A stretch of DNA of 64,000 bases from contig JABFXY010000066.1 of assembly GCA_013361525.1 (NCBI GenBank), forward strand, positions 1 through 64,000, read 5' to 3'. The position numbers and the translations under genes were made by a program. Of this stretch, positions 1-7,702 are shown piece after piece (position 1 is the first letter of the stretch; the number at the start of each line of letters is the position of its first letter). The notes beneath the pieces are model-generated. The model searched no databases. It worked only from the letters and a program-made list of their open reading frames with translations, and was not told the DNA's origin. The DNA comes from Polyangiaceae bacterium (lineage in GTDB: Bacteria > Myxococcota_A > Polyangia > Polyangiales > Polyangiaceae).

Positions 1-1239
1 CGCCATCGCCGTGTTGTCGCGGGTCTCGAGCACGCGCAGCTCGGCGAAGGTCTCGTTGGGATATTTCTCGACGGGGCCGTCGGTCTTGAGATCTTCGATC
101 TCGCCGTCGCGGTCGTCCTCGGTCTTCGCCCGGATTTTGGCGCCGGGGCCGGCGACGTCGAGGGTCTCGACCCAGCGGTCGCCGCGACGGACTGCGATGA
201 AGCGATTACCGACCTTCACACCCTGCTTCGCGCCGCGGTCGATGAAGACGACTTGGTGTTGGCCGAAGAACTGATGCGGATAGAGCGCCGTGAGGATGCG
301 CGCCTCGAGGTATTTCTCGTTGACGGTGGGCGGCACGATGAGGAACTTGCGCGCAATCGGCCCGACGTAGACGCCGCGCTCGATGACGTCGATTCCTTCG
401 ATGATGTGCGCGCGAATCATGCGCGTCTTCGGGTTGTAGCGGTCGACGCGCACGGTACCGAGCACCTCGACCAACTCGCCGGAAGCGTCCGCCTCGCGGC
501 CGCGCAGGGTGCGCACCGGACGATAGAGCTGTAGCTCCTGCCCCAGCTCGACCTTGATGTTCTTGTGCTTGTCCTCGTCGAGCTCGATGTACGAATCGTC
601 GCCGTACGAAAGGAGCATTTGGTCGTCGGGGGCGCCGACGAGCTCTCCCCAGCGATCTTTCTCCGGGTCGTCCACCCACCCGTAGTTGCGCAAGAACACC
701 GTGCTCTCGGGGACGGTCTTGGGCCGAAGCGGCCCGCCGAACTCGTCGACGCGCAAGCGCAGGCGATCACCCGGATAGATCCAGTGCGGATTGAGGATTT
801 GGGGATTTTGCGCCCAGAGCTTCGGCCAGTTGTACGGGTTTTTGAAATATTGGCCGCTGATACCCCAGAGCGTGTCGCCGCGTTTGACCGTATGGGCCTG
901 TGGCACGGACGCGCCTTCTCCGATGTATTGGCCGCCCTTGCCGCCGCGGAGCGCGGGCGTGCCCGCCGAGCTCGGATTGAGATCGAACTCGCTCTTCGAT
1001 TGGTTGATGTCGGTCGTGGAGCGCGAGCTCGACGGAAGATAGGAGTCGACCTCGCCCGGGCCGGGCCCCGCGGGGCTGACGACGGTCGTCGATGTCGAGG
1101 GCCCCGGAACCATCACCGGCCCCTCACCGCCGGGCGGGCTCGTCGGTCCCACCGGCTCGTCCTGCGCCAGCGCGGCGCTGGGCGCGAGAGCGACGATCGC
1201 GAGAACGAATGAGGTCTGGAAACGGCGCTGGGGCTTCAT
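1..1239 (-). CDS. Exported LysM-domain protein, 3' end outside window
   Basis: Open from ATG at 1239 to the left edge (413 codons, no stop), so the C-terminus is missing. Residues 1-25 form a Sec signal peptide (basic MKPQRR, hydrophobic core, cleavage after ALA). A Pro/Gly/Ser-rich linker follows. A LysM module lies at about 117-163 (starts HTVKRGDTLWGIS, ends YPGDRLRL) and should bind peptidoglycan. The rest (about 165-413) is mixed alpha/beta and I do not recognise it. A GAGGA ribosome site sits 7 nt before the ATG and overlaps the stop of the upstream lipoprotein gene, so the two are probably cotranscribed. The role is probably cell-wall binding or scaffolding; no catalytic motif is visible in this part. 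Confidence 0.85.
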   Translation of the reverse strand, partial: MKPQRRFQTSFVLAIVALAPSAALAQDEPVGPTSPPGGEGPVMVPGPSTSTTVVSPAGPGPGEVDSYLPSSSRSTTDINQSKSEFDLNPSSAGTPALRGGKGGQYIGEGASVPQAHTVKRGDTLWGISGQYFKNPYNWPKLWAQNPQILNPHWIYPGDRLRLRVDEFGGPLRPKTVPESTVFLRNYGWVDDPEKDRWGELVGAPDDQMLLSYGDDSYIELDEDKHKNIKVELGQELQLYRPVRTLRGREADASGELVEVLGTVRVDRYNPKTRMIRAHIIEGIDVIERGVYVGPIARKFLIVPPTVNEKYLEARILTALYPHQFFGQHQVVFIDRGAKQGVKVGNRFIAVRRGDRWVETLDVAGPGAKIRAKTEDDRDGEIEDLKTDGPVEKYPNETFAELRVLETRDNTAMA

Positions 1240-1249
1240 CGAAGGTTCC

Positions 1250-1783
1250 TCAAGGTTTCGGCCCGGTCGAAGGGCTCTTCGGCGGAGGCGCGGGCTCTGT
1301 GGAAGGCTTCTTCGGCGAAGCAGGCTTCGCCGTGTCCTTCTTGGCGGGCGTCGGAGGCTTCGCGGGCGGCGACTTCGCTGCGTCGCCGTCTTTGTCCGGA
1401 CCGCGGACCTCTTCCTGGACGAGCCCGCTCGGGGTGGAGCGAATCTTCACCCGCGAGTCGCTGTCGCCGCCGCCATCCGCCGGCTCTTCACCGGCATCGG
1501 GTACGGGCTTGAGCCGCACGACCTGCAAGTCGGGCGGCGCGCCGGAATCCTGCGGAGGCTCCGGCGGGGGCGCCGCAGCATTGGATTTCAAACCACCGCC
1601 TTGGATCTCGAGCGCGTCGAGGCGCTCGCTCATGGCGGCATTGGACGCCCGAAGGGCGGTGAGCTCCGTGCGGAGCGATTGGACCTCTTTTTGGAGCTCC
1701 GCGTTCGCCGCGCAGCCCGAAATGGCGAGGGCTGCGAGGCCGCAAAGAGCGCCTCGAAGGGGACCGAACAGCGTCGACTCCAT
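1250..1783 (-). CDS. Coiled-coil lipoprotein with Pro/Lys-rich tail
   Basis: 177 aa. The N-terminus has a hydrophobic stretch ending in the lipobox LAISGC (Cys about 24), so it is predicted to be lipid-anchored. Residues about 27-62 form a heptad-type coiled coil (ELQKEVQSLRTELTALRA...), as in small envelope lipoproteins. The remainder is Pro/Ala/Lys-rich and disordered, ending STGPKP. It is the first gene of a two-gene unit with the LysM protein, and the 10 nt gap holds that gene's ribosome site. A structural envelope role is inferred; there is no enzymatic motif. Confidence 0.75.
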   Translation of the reverse strand: MESTLFGPLRGALCGLAALAISGCAANAELQKEVQSLRTELTALRASNAAMSERLDALEIQGGGLKSNAAAPPPEPPQDSGAPPDLQVVRLKPVPDAGEEPADGGGDSDSRVKIRSTPSGLVQEEVRGPDKDGDAAKSPPAKPPTPAKKDTAKPASPKKPSTEPAPPPKSPSTGPKP

Positions 1784-1859
1784 GCTCGAGGTTTAGCCTA
1801 GTGCTCGGCGTGTGAAGCGGCCAAGAAGCGCGCGAACCGTGTGTGGTAAGGTGCCGCGC

Positions 1860-2456
1860 ATGCGGAGCTCGGTACCGGAGCGCGGGCTGTGGTTGGCAAT
1901 CGTCGCGAGCGTGGCAGTGGGTCTTTCGACGCTTTCGACCGGTGTGGGATGCGACGACGGAAGCGGCGGCTCCGGCGCGAGCGGCGGCGGCGACGCCTGC
2001 GCGACCGAGGTCGATGATCGCGGCTGCTTCAACTACGAGTGCTTCGAGGCGCCGCAAGCGGAGGTGTCGTTCCGCACCGACGTGCTCCCGATCTTCGAGC
2101 AGTCGTGCTCCCTCTCGAGCTCCTGCCACGGAAACCCGACGAGCCCCGACACGCCGAGCGGCTACCAGCCCTACCTCGGCGAGGTGAACCAGGACGAGAC
2201 GCCGAGCGACGTCGCGCTCATCCTCGAGACGATCGTGAGCAAGCCGTCCCACGTCTCCAGCATGAACATCGTCGACCCCGGCAAGCCGGAGTCGAGCTTC
2301 CTCATGCACAAGATGGATGACGACCTCGACTGCGCGGATCTCGGCTGCGACGGCGGCGATTGCGGCGATTCGATGCCGCAGGGAACGTCGCCCCTCCCGC
2401 GCGAGACGCGTGACGTCGTCCGCGCGTGGATTCAGCAGGGAGCGAAAGATAATTGA
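1860..2456 (+). CDS. Cytochrome c-like lipoprotein with atypical CX5CH motif
   Basis: 198 aa from ATG 1860. This start is preferred over 1812 because it gives a clean signal peptide ending in the lipobox STGVGC, followed by a Gly/Ser linker. The body resembles small cytochrome-c-like domains common in myxobacterial lipoproteins: VLPIFEQSCSLSSSCHG, later MHKM (possible axial Met) and a C-terminal RDVVRAWIQQGA helix. The haem-type motif is CSLSSSCH, five residues between the Cys instead of two, so haem attachment is uncertain. It overlaps ruvA by 4 nt, so translation is likely coupled although the functions are unrelated. Confidence 0.7.
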   Translation: MRSSVPERGLWLAIVASVAVGLSTLSTGVGCDDGSGGSGASGGGDACATEVDDRGCFNYECFEAPQAEVSFRTDVLPIFEQSCSLSSSCHGNPTSPDTPSGYQPYLGEVNQDETPSDVALILETIVSKPSHVSSMNIVDPGKPESSFLMHKMDDDLDCADLGCDGGDCGDSMPQGTSPLPRETRDVVRAWIQQGAKDN

Positions 2457-3073
2457 TCGGCAGGCTCTCGGGTCGCATCGTCGACGAGGCGAGCGACGGT
2501 GATCTGATCGTCGACGTGAACGGTGTCGGGTACGAGGTGACGGCGCCGCTCGGAACGCGCGGGCGCCTCGCGGCGGACGGCACCGAAACCGTCACGTTTT
2601 ACATCCACACCCACGTCCGCGAGGACGCGCTTCAGCTCTTCGGGTTCGCCTCGCTGGAAGAGCGGGAGGCGTTCCGCACGATCATCTCGATCGCCAACGT
2701 CGGGCCGAAGCTCGGCATCGCGATCCTCGGCGCGGCGAACGTCCACGATCTTGCGCAAATGGTCGCGCGGGGGGAGACGGCGAAGCTCACCACCATCCCG
2801 GGCGTCGGAAAAAAGACCGCCGAGCGGCTGGTCTTGGAGCTCAAAGGCAAGCTCGCGGTCCTCGGCCCGGCACCCGCACGTCCGGACCGCACCCCCGCCG
2901 TTGCGCCGGCTCAGGGCACGAAGGCCGAGATGTTGTCGTCCGCCCTGACCCGCCTCGGCTACCGTCCGATCGAGGCCGATCGAGCCGTCGCCGCACTCAC
3001 CCAGGGGCGCTCGATCGACGACGTTCCCATCGGGGAGCTCGTTCGTGAGGCATTGGCGGTCCTCTCGAGGTAA
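2453..3073 (+). CDS. ruvA: Holliday junction DNA helicase subunit RuvA
   Basis: 206 aa, the normal RuvA length. It starts with TTG at 2453 inside a TTGA overlap with the upstream stop. The N-terminal OB fold (MIGRLSGRIVDEASDG, GVGYEV) is followed by two helix-hairpin-helix motifs (NVGPKLGIAILG at about 83-94 and TIPGVGKKTAERLVLELK at about 113-130) and a C-terminal domain III (about 155-206) that contacts RuvB. RuvA tetramers bind four-way junctions and load the RuvB motor during recombination repair. ruvB and ruvC are not in the window. Confidence 0.96.
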   Translation: MIGRLSGRIVDEASDGDLIVDVNGVGYEVTAPLGTRGRLAADGTETVTFYIHTHVREDALQLFGFASLEEREAFRTIISIANVGPKLGIAILGAANVHDLAQMVARGETAKLTTIPGVGKKTAERLVLELKGKLAVLGPAPARPDRTPAVAPAQGTKAEMLSSALTRLGYRPIEADRAVAALTQGRSIDDVPIGELVREALAVLSR

Positions 3074-3188
3074 GCTCGCGGCCCCAGAAAGCGTGCCTTC
3101 GGGCTCGTGGCTGTCAGCCGCTCGGTAGGAAGTCGACAATGCGTCTTGCCCCGGCTTATCCTTCCCCCGCCGCGCCCGCCCGCTCCTC

Positions 3189-3341
3189 ATTCACCTGGCT
3201 TGCCAGGTGAATCAAAAAAAAATTCGGTCGGCTTGCCCTCCGAATTCTTGAAGTCGCTCCAGTATCATGGCGGCCGCCGACCCGAGACAGCGCAACCCAG
3301 GTGAATGATTCCTCCTGTTTCGCTCGGCAAGCCGAGCGAAA
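3189..3341. repeat. Three successive palindromes in the FHA gene leader
   Basis: Three inverted repeats occupy the 300 nt between ruvA and the zinc-ribbon/FHA gene. 3189-3212 has 11 nt arms with a TT centre (TTCACCTGGC / GCCAGGTGAA). 3221-3246 has arms AATTCGG / CCGAATT around a GGCTTGCC core. 3318-3341 has 11 nt arms around AA (TTTCGCTCGGC / GCCGAGCGAAA). All three centres are GGC-TT-GCC or GGC-AA-GCC. An A-run (3214-3222) follows the first stem, so it is not a plus-strand intrinsic terminator. CAGGTGA recurs at 3205, 3299 and 3373. A regulatory or attenuator role is inferred. Confidence 0.6.
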
Positions 3342-3374
3342 TTGCCGTACGCACCGGAGTCCTAGGAGAGCCAG

Positions 3375-4532
3375 GTGATCATCTGCCCGAAGTGCACGAA
3401 GGAGAATCAGGACCACTACAAGTTCTGTCTCGGCTGCGGTGCCGAGCTCCCTCGTGATGCGGCGCCGAAGAAGTTCGCGCCCACGTCGAACACGCCCCCG
3501 CAGGGCGTCGCGCCCGCGAAGATCAGCGCCGCGCCGATCGCCGACGAAGCGACGTCGCAAGGTCAGGGCCCCGGCCAGCTGGCCGTGCAAGCCATGCCCT
3601 CCGCACCACCTGCGGCGCGCGAAGGCTCGGACGGCGTGGCCTCGGTTGTCTGCCCGCAATGCAGCCATCCGAACCCGTCGACGAACAAGTTCTGCGCCTC
3701 GTGCGGGTTCAAGCTCGCGAAGGCCGGAACGAGCTTGCCGGCACCTGCGGCCGATGGCGCCGGTGCCAGCGTCGGCGGAGGCAGCTCGAGCCAGGCGCTC
3801 CCGCCAGCCCAAATGGCTGCGCCCGCGCCCGGCCCCGCGCCGGCTCCCCTCCCCGGCCCCGCCGTCCCGCTCCAAGGCGAGCTTCCCGGCCCCACGCCGG
3901 GCGGCATCACGCTGACGGCGCTTCGCGCCGACGGAAGTGAAGCCGGCTCGTTCCACATGGCCGCGGGCCCGACGACGATCGGCCGCGATTCCGGCGGAAT
4001 CTTCGCCGGTGACAGCTACCTCTCACCGCGCCACGCGACCTTCACGGCGCGCGGTCGACAGGTCGTCGTCCGCGACGAGAGCTCGCTCAACGGCGTCTAC
4101 CGGAAGATCGGCCGCGATGAGCCGATCGAGCTCGGCTACACGGACATCTTCCGCATCGGCCAAGAGATCCTTCGCATCGAGCCGCTCGGCTCGATGACGA
4201 AGAGCGCGGACGGCGTCGAGCGCCTCGGCAGCCCGGCCCGCGGATACGTCGGCCGGCTCGCGCTCCTCATCGGGCGCGACACGACGGGCAACGCCTATCC
4301 GATCCCGGAGTCGGGCCTGCACCTCGGCCGCGAGCGCGGCGACGTGCTCTTCCCCGAGGACGGGTACGTGAGCGGCCTGCACTGCCGAATCAGCTCCGGC
4401 AACGGCAAGCTCTACCTCACGGATCTCGGCAGCTCGAACGGCAGCTTCGTGCGCCTGCAGAAGGACACGGCCCTCAACTCCGGGGACGTGCTCCTGATGG
4501 GCCAGCAGCTCTTCCGCGTCGCCGTAAACTGA
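3375..4532 (+). CDS. Zinc-ribbon protein with two FHA domains
   Basis: 385 aa, GTG start at 3375 with AGGAG upstream. Two treble-clef zinc ribbons: residues 4-22 (CPKC...CLGC) and about 94-113 (CPQC...CASC). A Pro/Ala-rich linker (about 115-180) follows, then two FHA domains, about 181-275 (IGRDSGG, SPRHATF, LNGVY) and about 293-385 (LGRERGD, SGLHCRI, GSSNGSFV). FHA domains bind phosphothreonine, so this is a likely reader for the Ser/Thr kinases abundant in this genome. No membrane segment is seen, so it is probably cytoplasmic. The 5' leader carries three palindromes. Confidence 0.88.
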   Translation: MIICPKCTKENQDHYKFCLGCGAELPRDAAPKKFAPTSNTPPQGVAPAKISAAPIADEATSQGQGPGQLAVQAMPSAPPAAREGSDGVASVVCPQCSHPNPSTNKFCASCGFKLAKAGTSLPAPAADGAGASVGGGSSSQALPPAQMAAPAPGPAPAPLPGPAVPLQGELPGPTPGGITLTALRADGSEAGSFHMAAGPTTIGRDSGGIFAGDSYLSPRHATFTARGRQVVVRDESSLNGVYRKIGRDEPIELGYTDIFRIGQEILRIEPLGSMTKSADGVERLGSPARGYVGRLALLIGRDTTGNAYPIPESGLHLGRERGDVLFPEDGYVSGLHCRISSGNGKLYLTDLGSSNGSFVRLQKDTALNSGDVLLMGQQLFRVAVN

Positions 4533-4690
4533 CCGCTGTCGCGCTGGCAACGATCGCGCGGAAAGACAGCGCTGGGCTGCAATTTCGCCCCCCTCCCGAT
4601 GTGTGGGGGGCCGGGGGGGAGAAATAGCGGCCCCAAGCCCTCCCAATGCGCCCCCCAACACCCAAGCGATAACGGTAGACTGGGCCTCGA

Positions 4691-5098
4691 GTGGAACCCG
4701 TTCGCGTCGTTCGAGTCGTCGCAGGCGTCATCGGACGCGATGGGCGATACCTCATCACGCAGAGGCGGCCGACGGCCGTCCTGCCGCTCCTCTGGGAGTT
4801 TCCCGGCGGCAAGGTCGAGCCGAACGAGACCGACACCGAGGCCTTGCAGCGCGAGGTCAAACATCGCCTCGGCGTCGAGGTGAAGGTCGGGCAGCTCATC
4901 AGCTTCGTGAGCCACCCCTACGAGCGCTACACCGTCGACCTCTACCTCTACGAGTGCACCGTCGCCGCGGGTGAGCCTGCGGCGCTCGCCGTGCACGCGT
5001 TCCAGTGGGTGACGAGCAACGAGTTCGATCAGTACCCGTTCACGCCGGCCGACGAGGCCAGCATGAACAAGCTGCTGGGCCTCGAATCGAAGGGCTGA
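4691..5098 (+). CDS. Nudix (MutT-like) protein with degenerate Nudix box
   Basis: 135 aa, GTG start. It aligns with MutT/CTP-pyrophosphohydrolase-type Nudix proteins: VVAGVIGRDGRYLITQRR, PLLWEFPGGKVEPNE. The Nudix box GX5EX7REUXEEXGU is present up to REV but continues K-H-R-L-G-V, so the two metal-binding Glu of the EE pair are His and Arg (codons CAT CGC at about 4864-4869). Known Nudix hydrolases need these acids for Mg2+ catalysis, so this protein may be inactive, differently active or regulatory. The C-terminal part (FQWVTSNEFDQYPFTPAD) is typical of the family. The next gene's ATG lies 1 nt after the stop. Confidence 0.85.
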   Translation: MEPVRVVRVVAGVIGRDGRYLITQRRPTAVLPLLWEFPGGKVEPNETDTEALQREVKHRLGVEVKVGQLISFVSHPYERYTVDLYLYECTVAAGEPAALAVHAFQWVTSNEFDQYPFTPADEASMNKLLGLESKG

Positions 5099-5099
5099 C

Positions 5100-5750
5100 A
5101 TGAGTCGCGCGGGCGCCCTCATCTTCACGTGCGCGCTCCTCACGGGCTGTTACCCGGAGTTCCAGTTCGGCGGCGACTCGGGCGGCGATGCCACGTCGAC
5201 GACGCGCGGCGCGACCTCGAGCGGAAACGGCGGCGGCCCGAGCGGCAACGGCGGCGCGCCCGACACCACGACCACCGGCGGCGCGAGCACCAACGACGGC
5301 GGCGACGGCGGCAACGGCGGTGATCCGACGACGCCGACGTCCACGTCGACAGGCGGCGCGCCCATGCCTGTCGTCCCTTGCGGTGACGGCTTCAGCTTCG
5401 TCTCCGACTGCGCCGCCGACGAGGGCTGCTGCTTCAGCATGGACAGCCCGCTCTACGACCACTGCCAGGCGCCGTCGGCGAACGAGATGGTCGAGTGCGG
5501 CGCGGACTATCACACGTTCCTCTGCGACGGCCCCGAGGATTGCCCGGGCACAATCTGCTGCGCCGATCTCGTCAACTACGGCAGCGAGCCGGGCCGCGCC
5601 GATTGCCAGGCGACCTGCACCGGCTCGCAGCACTACCGCATGTGCAACGACGCCGACGACTGCGACGTCGGACAGAACTGCATCCAGCTCTTCCCGAGCG
5701 ACTACGCCGAGGAGTACGCGACGTACTTCAAGGGGTGCGTCGCTCAGTAG
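5100..5750 (+). CDS. Cys-rich lipoprotein of unknown function
   Basis: 216 aa. The signal peptide ends in lipobox ALLTGC (Cys 17). A long Gly/Ser/Thr-rich linker (about 24-85) precedes a compact C-terminal region with more than a dozen cysteines (CGDGFSFVSDC, DEGCCFS, CCADL, CQATC, CNDADDCDVGQNC) that are likely disulfide-bonded. This design, anchor plus flexible linker plus Cys-knot-like domain, is common among myxobacterial surface lipoproteins without assigned function. It lies 1 nt after the Nudix gene and ends before a long inverted repeat. Confidence 0.75.
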   Translation: MSRAGALIFTCALLTGCYPEFQFGGDSGGDATSTTRGATSSGNGGGPSGNGGAPDTTTTGGASTNDGGDGGNGGDPTTPTSTSTGGAPMPVVPCGDGFSFVSDCAADEGCCFSMDSPLYDHCQAPSANEMVECGADYHTFLCDGPEDCPGTICCADLVNYGSEPGRADCQATCTGSQHYRMCNDADDCDVGQNCIQLFPSDYAEEYATYFKGCVAQ

Positions 5751-5758
5751 CGCAGCTC

Positions 5759-5864
5759 GGGGCTGTCCCAAGTTTCGGCTCGTCCTTCGGGCCGGCCCGC
5801 GCCGACGCGCGCAGGTGAAGACCGGCCCGAAGGCCGAGCCGAACGCCGAAGTCTGGACAGCCCC
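5759..5864. terminator. Long inverted repeat between convergent genes, likely bidirectional terminator
   Basis: The outer arms are GGGGCTGTCC at 5759 and its complement ending at 5864. The inner arms at 5774-5795 and 5822-5843 are 22 nt with one mismatch (TTCGGCTCGNCCTTCGGGCC). The roughly 106 nt structure sits just after the stop of the plus-strand lipoprotein gene and before the stop of minus-strand hutH, where a shared transcription end is expected. There is no clear U-run, so Rho-independent function is inferred from position and stem strength only. Confidence 0.55.
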
Positions 5865-5900
5865 TTCATTATCACTTGGCCGCCCTTCGGGCGGACCGGT

Positions 5901-7481
5901 TCACGCAAGCTGGCCGATCGAGCCCTCGACCGCGCCGACGATCGCGCCCACGCGGACGAGATCGCGCACACTGGCGAAGTCCGTGTAGAGCGGCCGATCT
6001 TCCACGAGCGCAGGGACGCGCTCGCGAATCGCCTTGTACGCGGACTCCACGGCCTCACTCGATCGCAAAGGCCTTCGCTGATCGATCCCGGCGCACGCGA
6101 CGATGAGCTCGATCGACAGCGCGTTCGCCGTGTTTTCGACCACGGTCGCCAGCTTGTACGCCGAGATGGATCCCATGCTCACGTGATCTTCGCGACCGGC
6201 GCTCGACGGGATCGAGTCCACGCTCGCCGGGTGGCAGAGCACTTTGTTCTCGCTGACCAGCGCAGCGGAAGCGACCTGCGCGATCATGAAGCCGGAGTGA
6301 AGCCCGCTGTTCGGCGCCAAGAACGGCGTGAGCCCGCTCGAGAGCATCGGGTTCACGAGCTGCTCGACGCGGCGCTCGCTGATGTTCGCGAGCTCCGCGG
6401 TGGCGATCGCCGCGAGATCGAGCGCGAGCGCAACGGGCTGGCCGTGGAAATTGCCGCCCGAGACGACCTCCGTCCCGCCCGCGCCGTCGTCGAGGAGCAC
6501 GGTGGGGTTGTCGGTCACGCTGTTGATCTCGCGCGTGAGGACCTCCACCGCGAACGCCAGCGAGTCGCGGGTCGCGCCGTGAACCTGCGGCATGCAGCGC
6601 AGCGAATACGGGTCCTGCACTTTGCCGCACTCGCGGTGGCTCTCCATGATTTCGCTCTTCGCGAGGAGCCCGCGGAGGTTCTGCGCGACGGCGGCTTGCC
6701 CGGGGTGCGGGCGGACGGCCATGAGGCGCGCGTCGAACGGCTTGGTCGAGCCCTTCAACGCCTCGAGGCTGGTCGCGCCGGCAATGTCCGCGATCTTCGC
6801 GAGGTCGAGCGCATCCGCGAGCGCGAGCGCGCCGATGGCCGTCATGTATTGCGTGCCGTTGATCAGCGCGAGGCCCTCCTTGGCGGCGAGCTGGATCGGC
6901 TGGAGCTTCGCGCGTTCGAGCGCGGCGCGGCTCGGCTCCGTCCCGCCGTTCGCGGTGAGCACTTCACCCTCGCCGATCAGCGAGAGCGCGAGGTGCGCGA
7001 GCGGCGCGAGATCACCGGAAGCCCCGACCGAGCCTTTCGCGGGTACGCGCGGCACGACGTCGGCATTCAGCATCGCGAGGAGCATGTCGACGACCTCGGC
7101 GCGCACGCCCGAGTAGCCGAACGCAACGACCTGCGCCCGCAGCACCATCATCGCGCGCACCTCGGCGCGACCGAGATCCGGGCCGACGCCACACGCGTGG
7201 CTGCGCACCAGGTTCCGCTGCAGCGCGACCAAATCGCGCTCTGCGATGCGCGTCTCGGCGAGCGCACCGAACCCCGTGTTGACGCCGTACACCGCGGGCC
7301 CCGTGTCGCCTGCACGAACGATCGCCTCGATGGCGTTGCGTGATGCATCGATGCGAAGTCGCGCGTCCGGACAGAGCGCGACCTTGCGATGGTGACGAGC
7401 AACTGCGACGAGGTCTTCGATCGACAGAGGGCGCCCGACGAGCACGGGCTCCTCGTCGACCCGCTTGATTCCGATAGCCAT
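5901..7481 (-). CDS. hutH: Histidine ammonia-lyase
   Basis: 526 aa from ATG 7481 ([12 protein letters not shown]); an in-frame start 10 codons upstream lacks support. Family hallmarks: YGVNTGFG near the N-terminus, the self-cyclising Ala-Ser-Gly triad in [15 protein letters not shown] that forms the MIO electrophile, and [15 protein letters not shown]. HutH converts L-histidine to trans-urocanate and ammonia. No hutU, hutI or hutG lies nearby. The MIO family also contains tyrosine and phenylalanine lyases, but the [10 protein letters not shown] context favours histidine. The divergent intergenic space upstream holds a copy of the dispersed inverted repeat. Confidence 0.93.
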   Translation of the reverse strand: MAIGIKRVDEEPVLVGRPLSIEDLVAVARHHRKVALCPDARLRIDASRNAIEAIVRAGDTGPAVYGVNTGFGALAETRIAERDLVALQRNLVRSHACGVGPDLGRAEVRAMMVLRAQVVAFGYSGVRAEVVDMLLAMLNADVVPRVPAKGSVGASGDLAPLAHLALSLIGEGEVLTANGGTEPSRAALERAKLQPIQLAAKEGLALINGTQYMTAIGALALADALDLAKIADIAGATSLEALKGSTKPFDARLMAVRPHPGQAAVAQNLRGLLAKSEIMESHRECGKVQDPYSLRCMPQVHGATRDSLAFAVEVLTREINSVTDNPTVLLDDGAGGTEVVSGGNFHGQPVALALDLAAIATAELANISERRVEQLVNPMLSSGLTPFLAPNSGLHSGFMIAQVASAALVSENKVLCHPASVDSIPSSAGREDHVSMGSISAYKLATVVENTANALSIELIVACAGIDQRRPLRSSEAVESAYKAIRERVPALVEDRPLYTDFASVRDLVRVGAIVGAVEGSIGQLA

Positions 7482-7533
7482 GGGACGCGGGACCTTAATA
7501 GACGCCGGCACCGGCTGCCATCGGCTGATCAGC

Positions 7534-7661
7534 AGAGAAGAGGGGTCGCCAAGAGCGCCGAGGGGAGAGCAGGAAGAAGAGGGTTTTCGAACGAAATCGA
7601 AAATACCTCTCGCTCTTCTCCCTCCTTCTTCCCTTGGCGCTCTTGGCGACCCCTCTCTTCT
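7534..7661. repeat. Dispersed inverted-repeat element, copy A
   Basis: A palindromic element in the divergent hutH / outer-membrane-protein intergenic region. A 21 bp perfect arm pair lies at 7539-7559 and 7636-7656 (AGAGGGGTCGCCAAGAGCGC core). Purine-rich flanks (GGAAGAAGAGGGTTTTCG) also pair with the pyrimidine-rich other half (CGAAAATACCTCTCGCTC). The same core recurs at 24813, 25282, 28855, 28978 and 39235. Here it may affect both divergent promoters. It encodes nothing itself. Confidence 0.85.
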
Positions 7662-7702
7662 CTTCTGGGCCTCTCGTCCACTATGCTCCGCGCGCTCACC
7701 CC

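Noticed and set aside
3189-3222. First palindrome plus A-run read as an intrinsic terminator for ruvA
   Set aside because: The run after the stem is A on the plus strand; on the minus strand the T-run precedes the stem. Neither orientation is a terminator.
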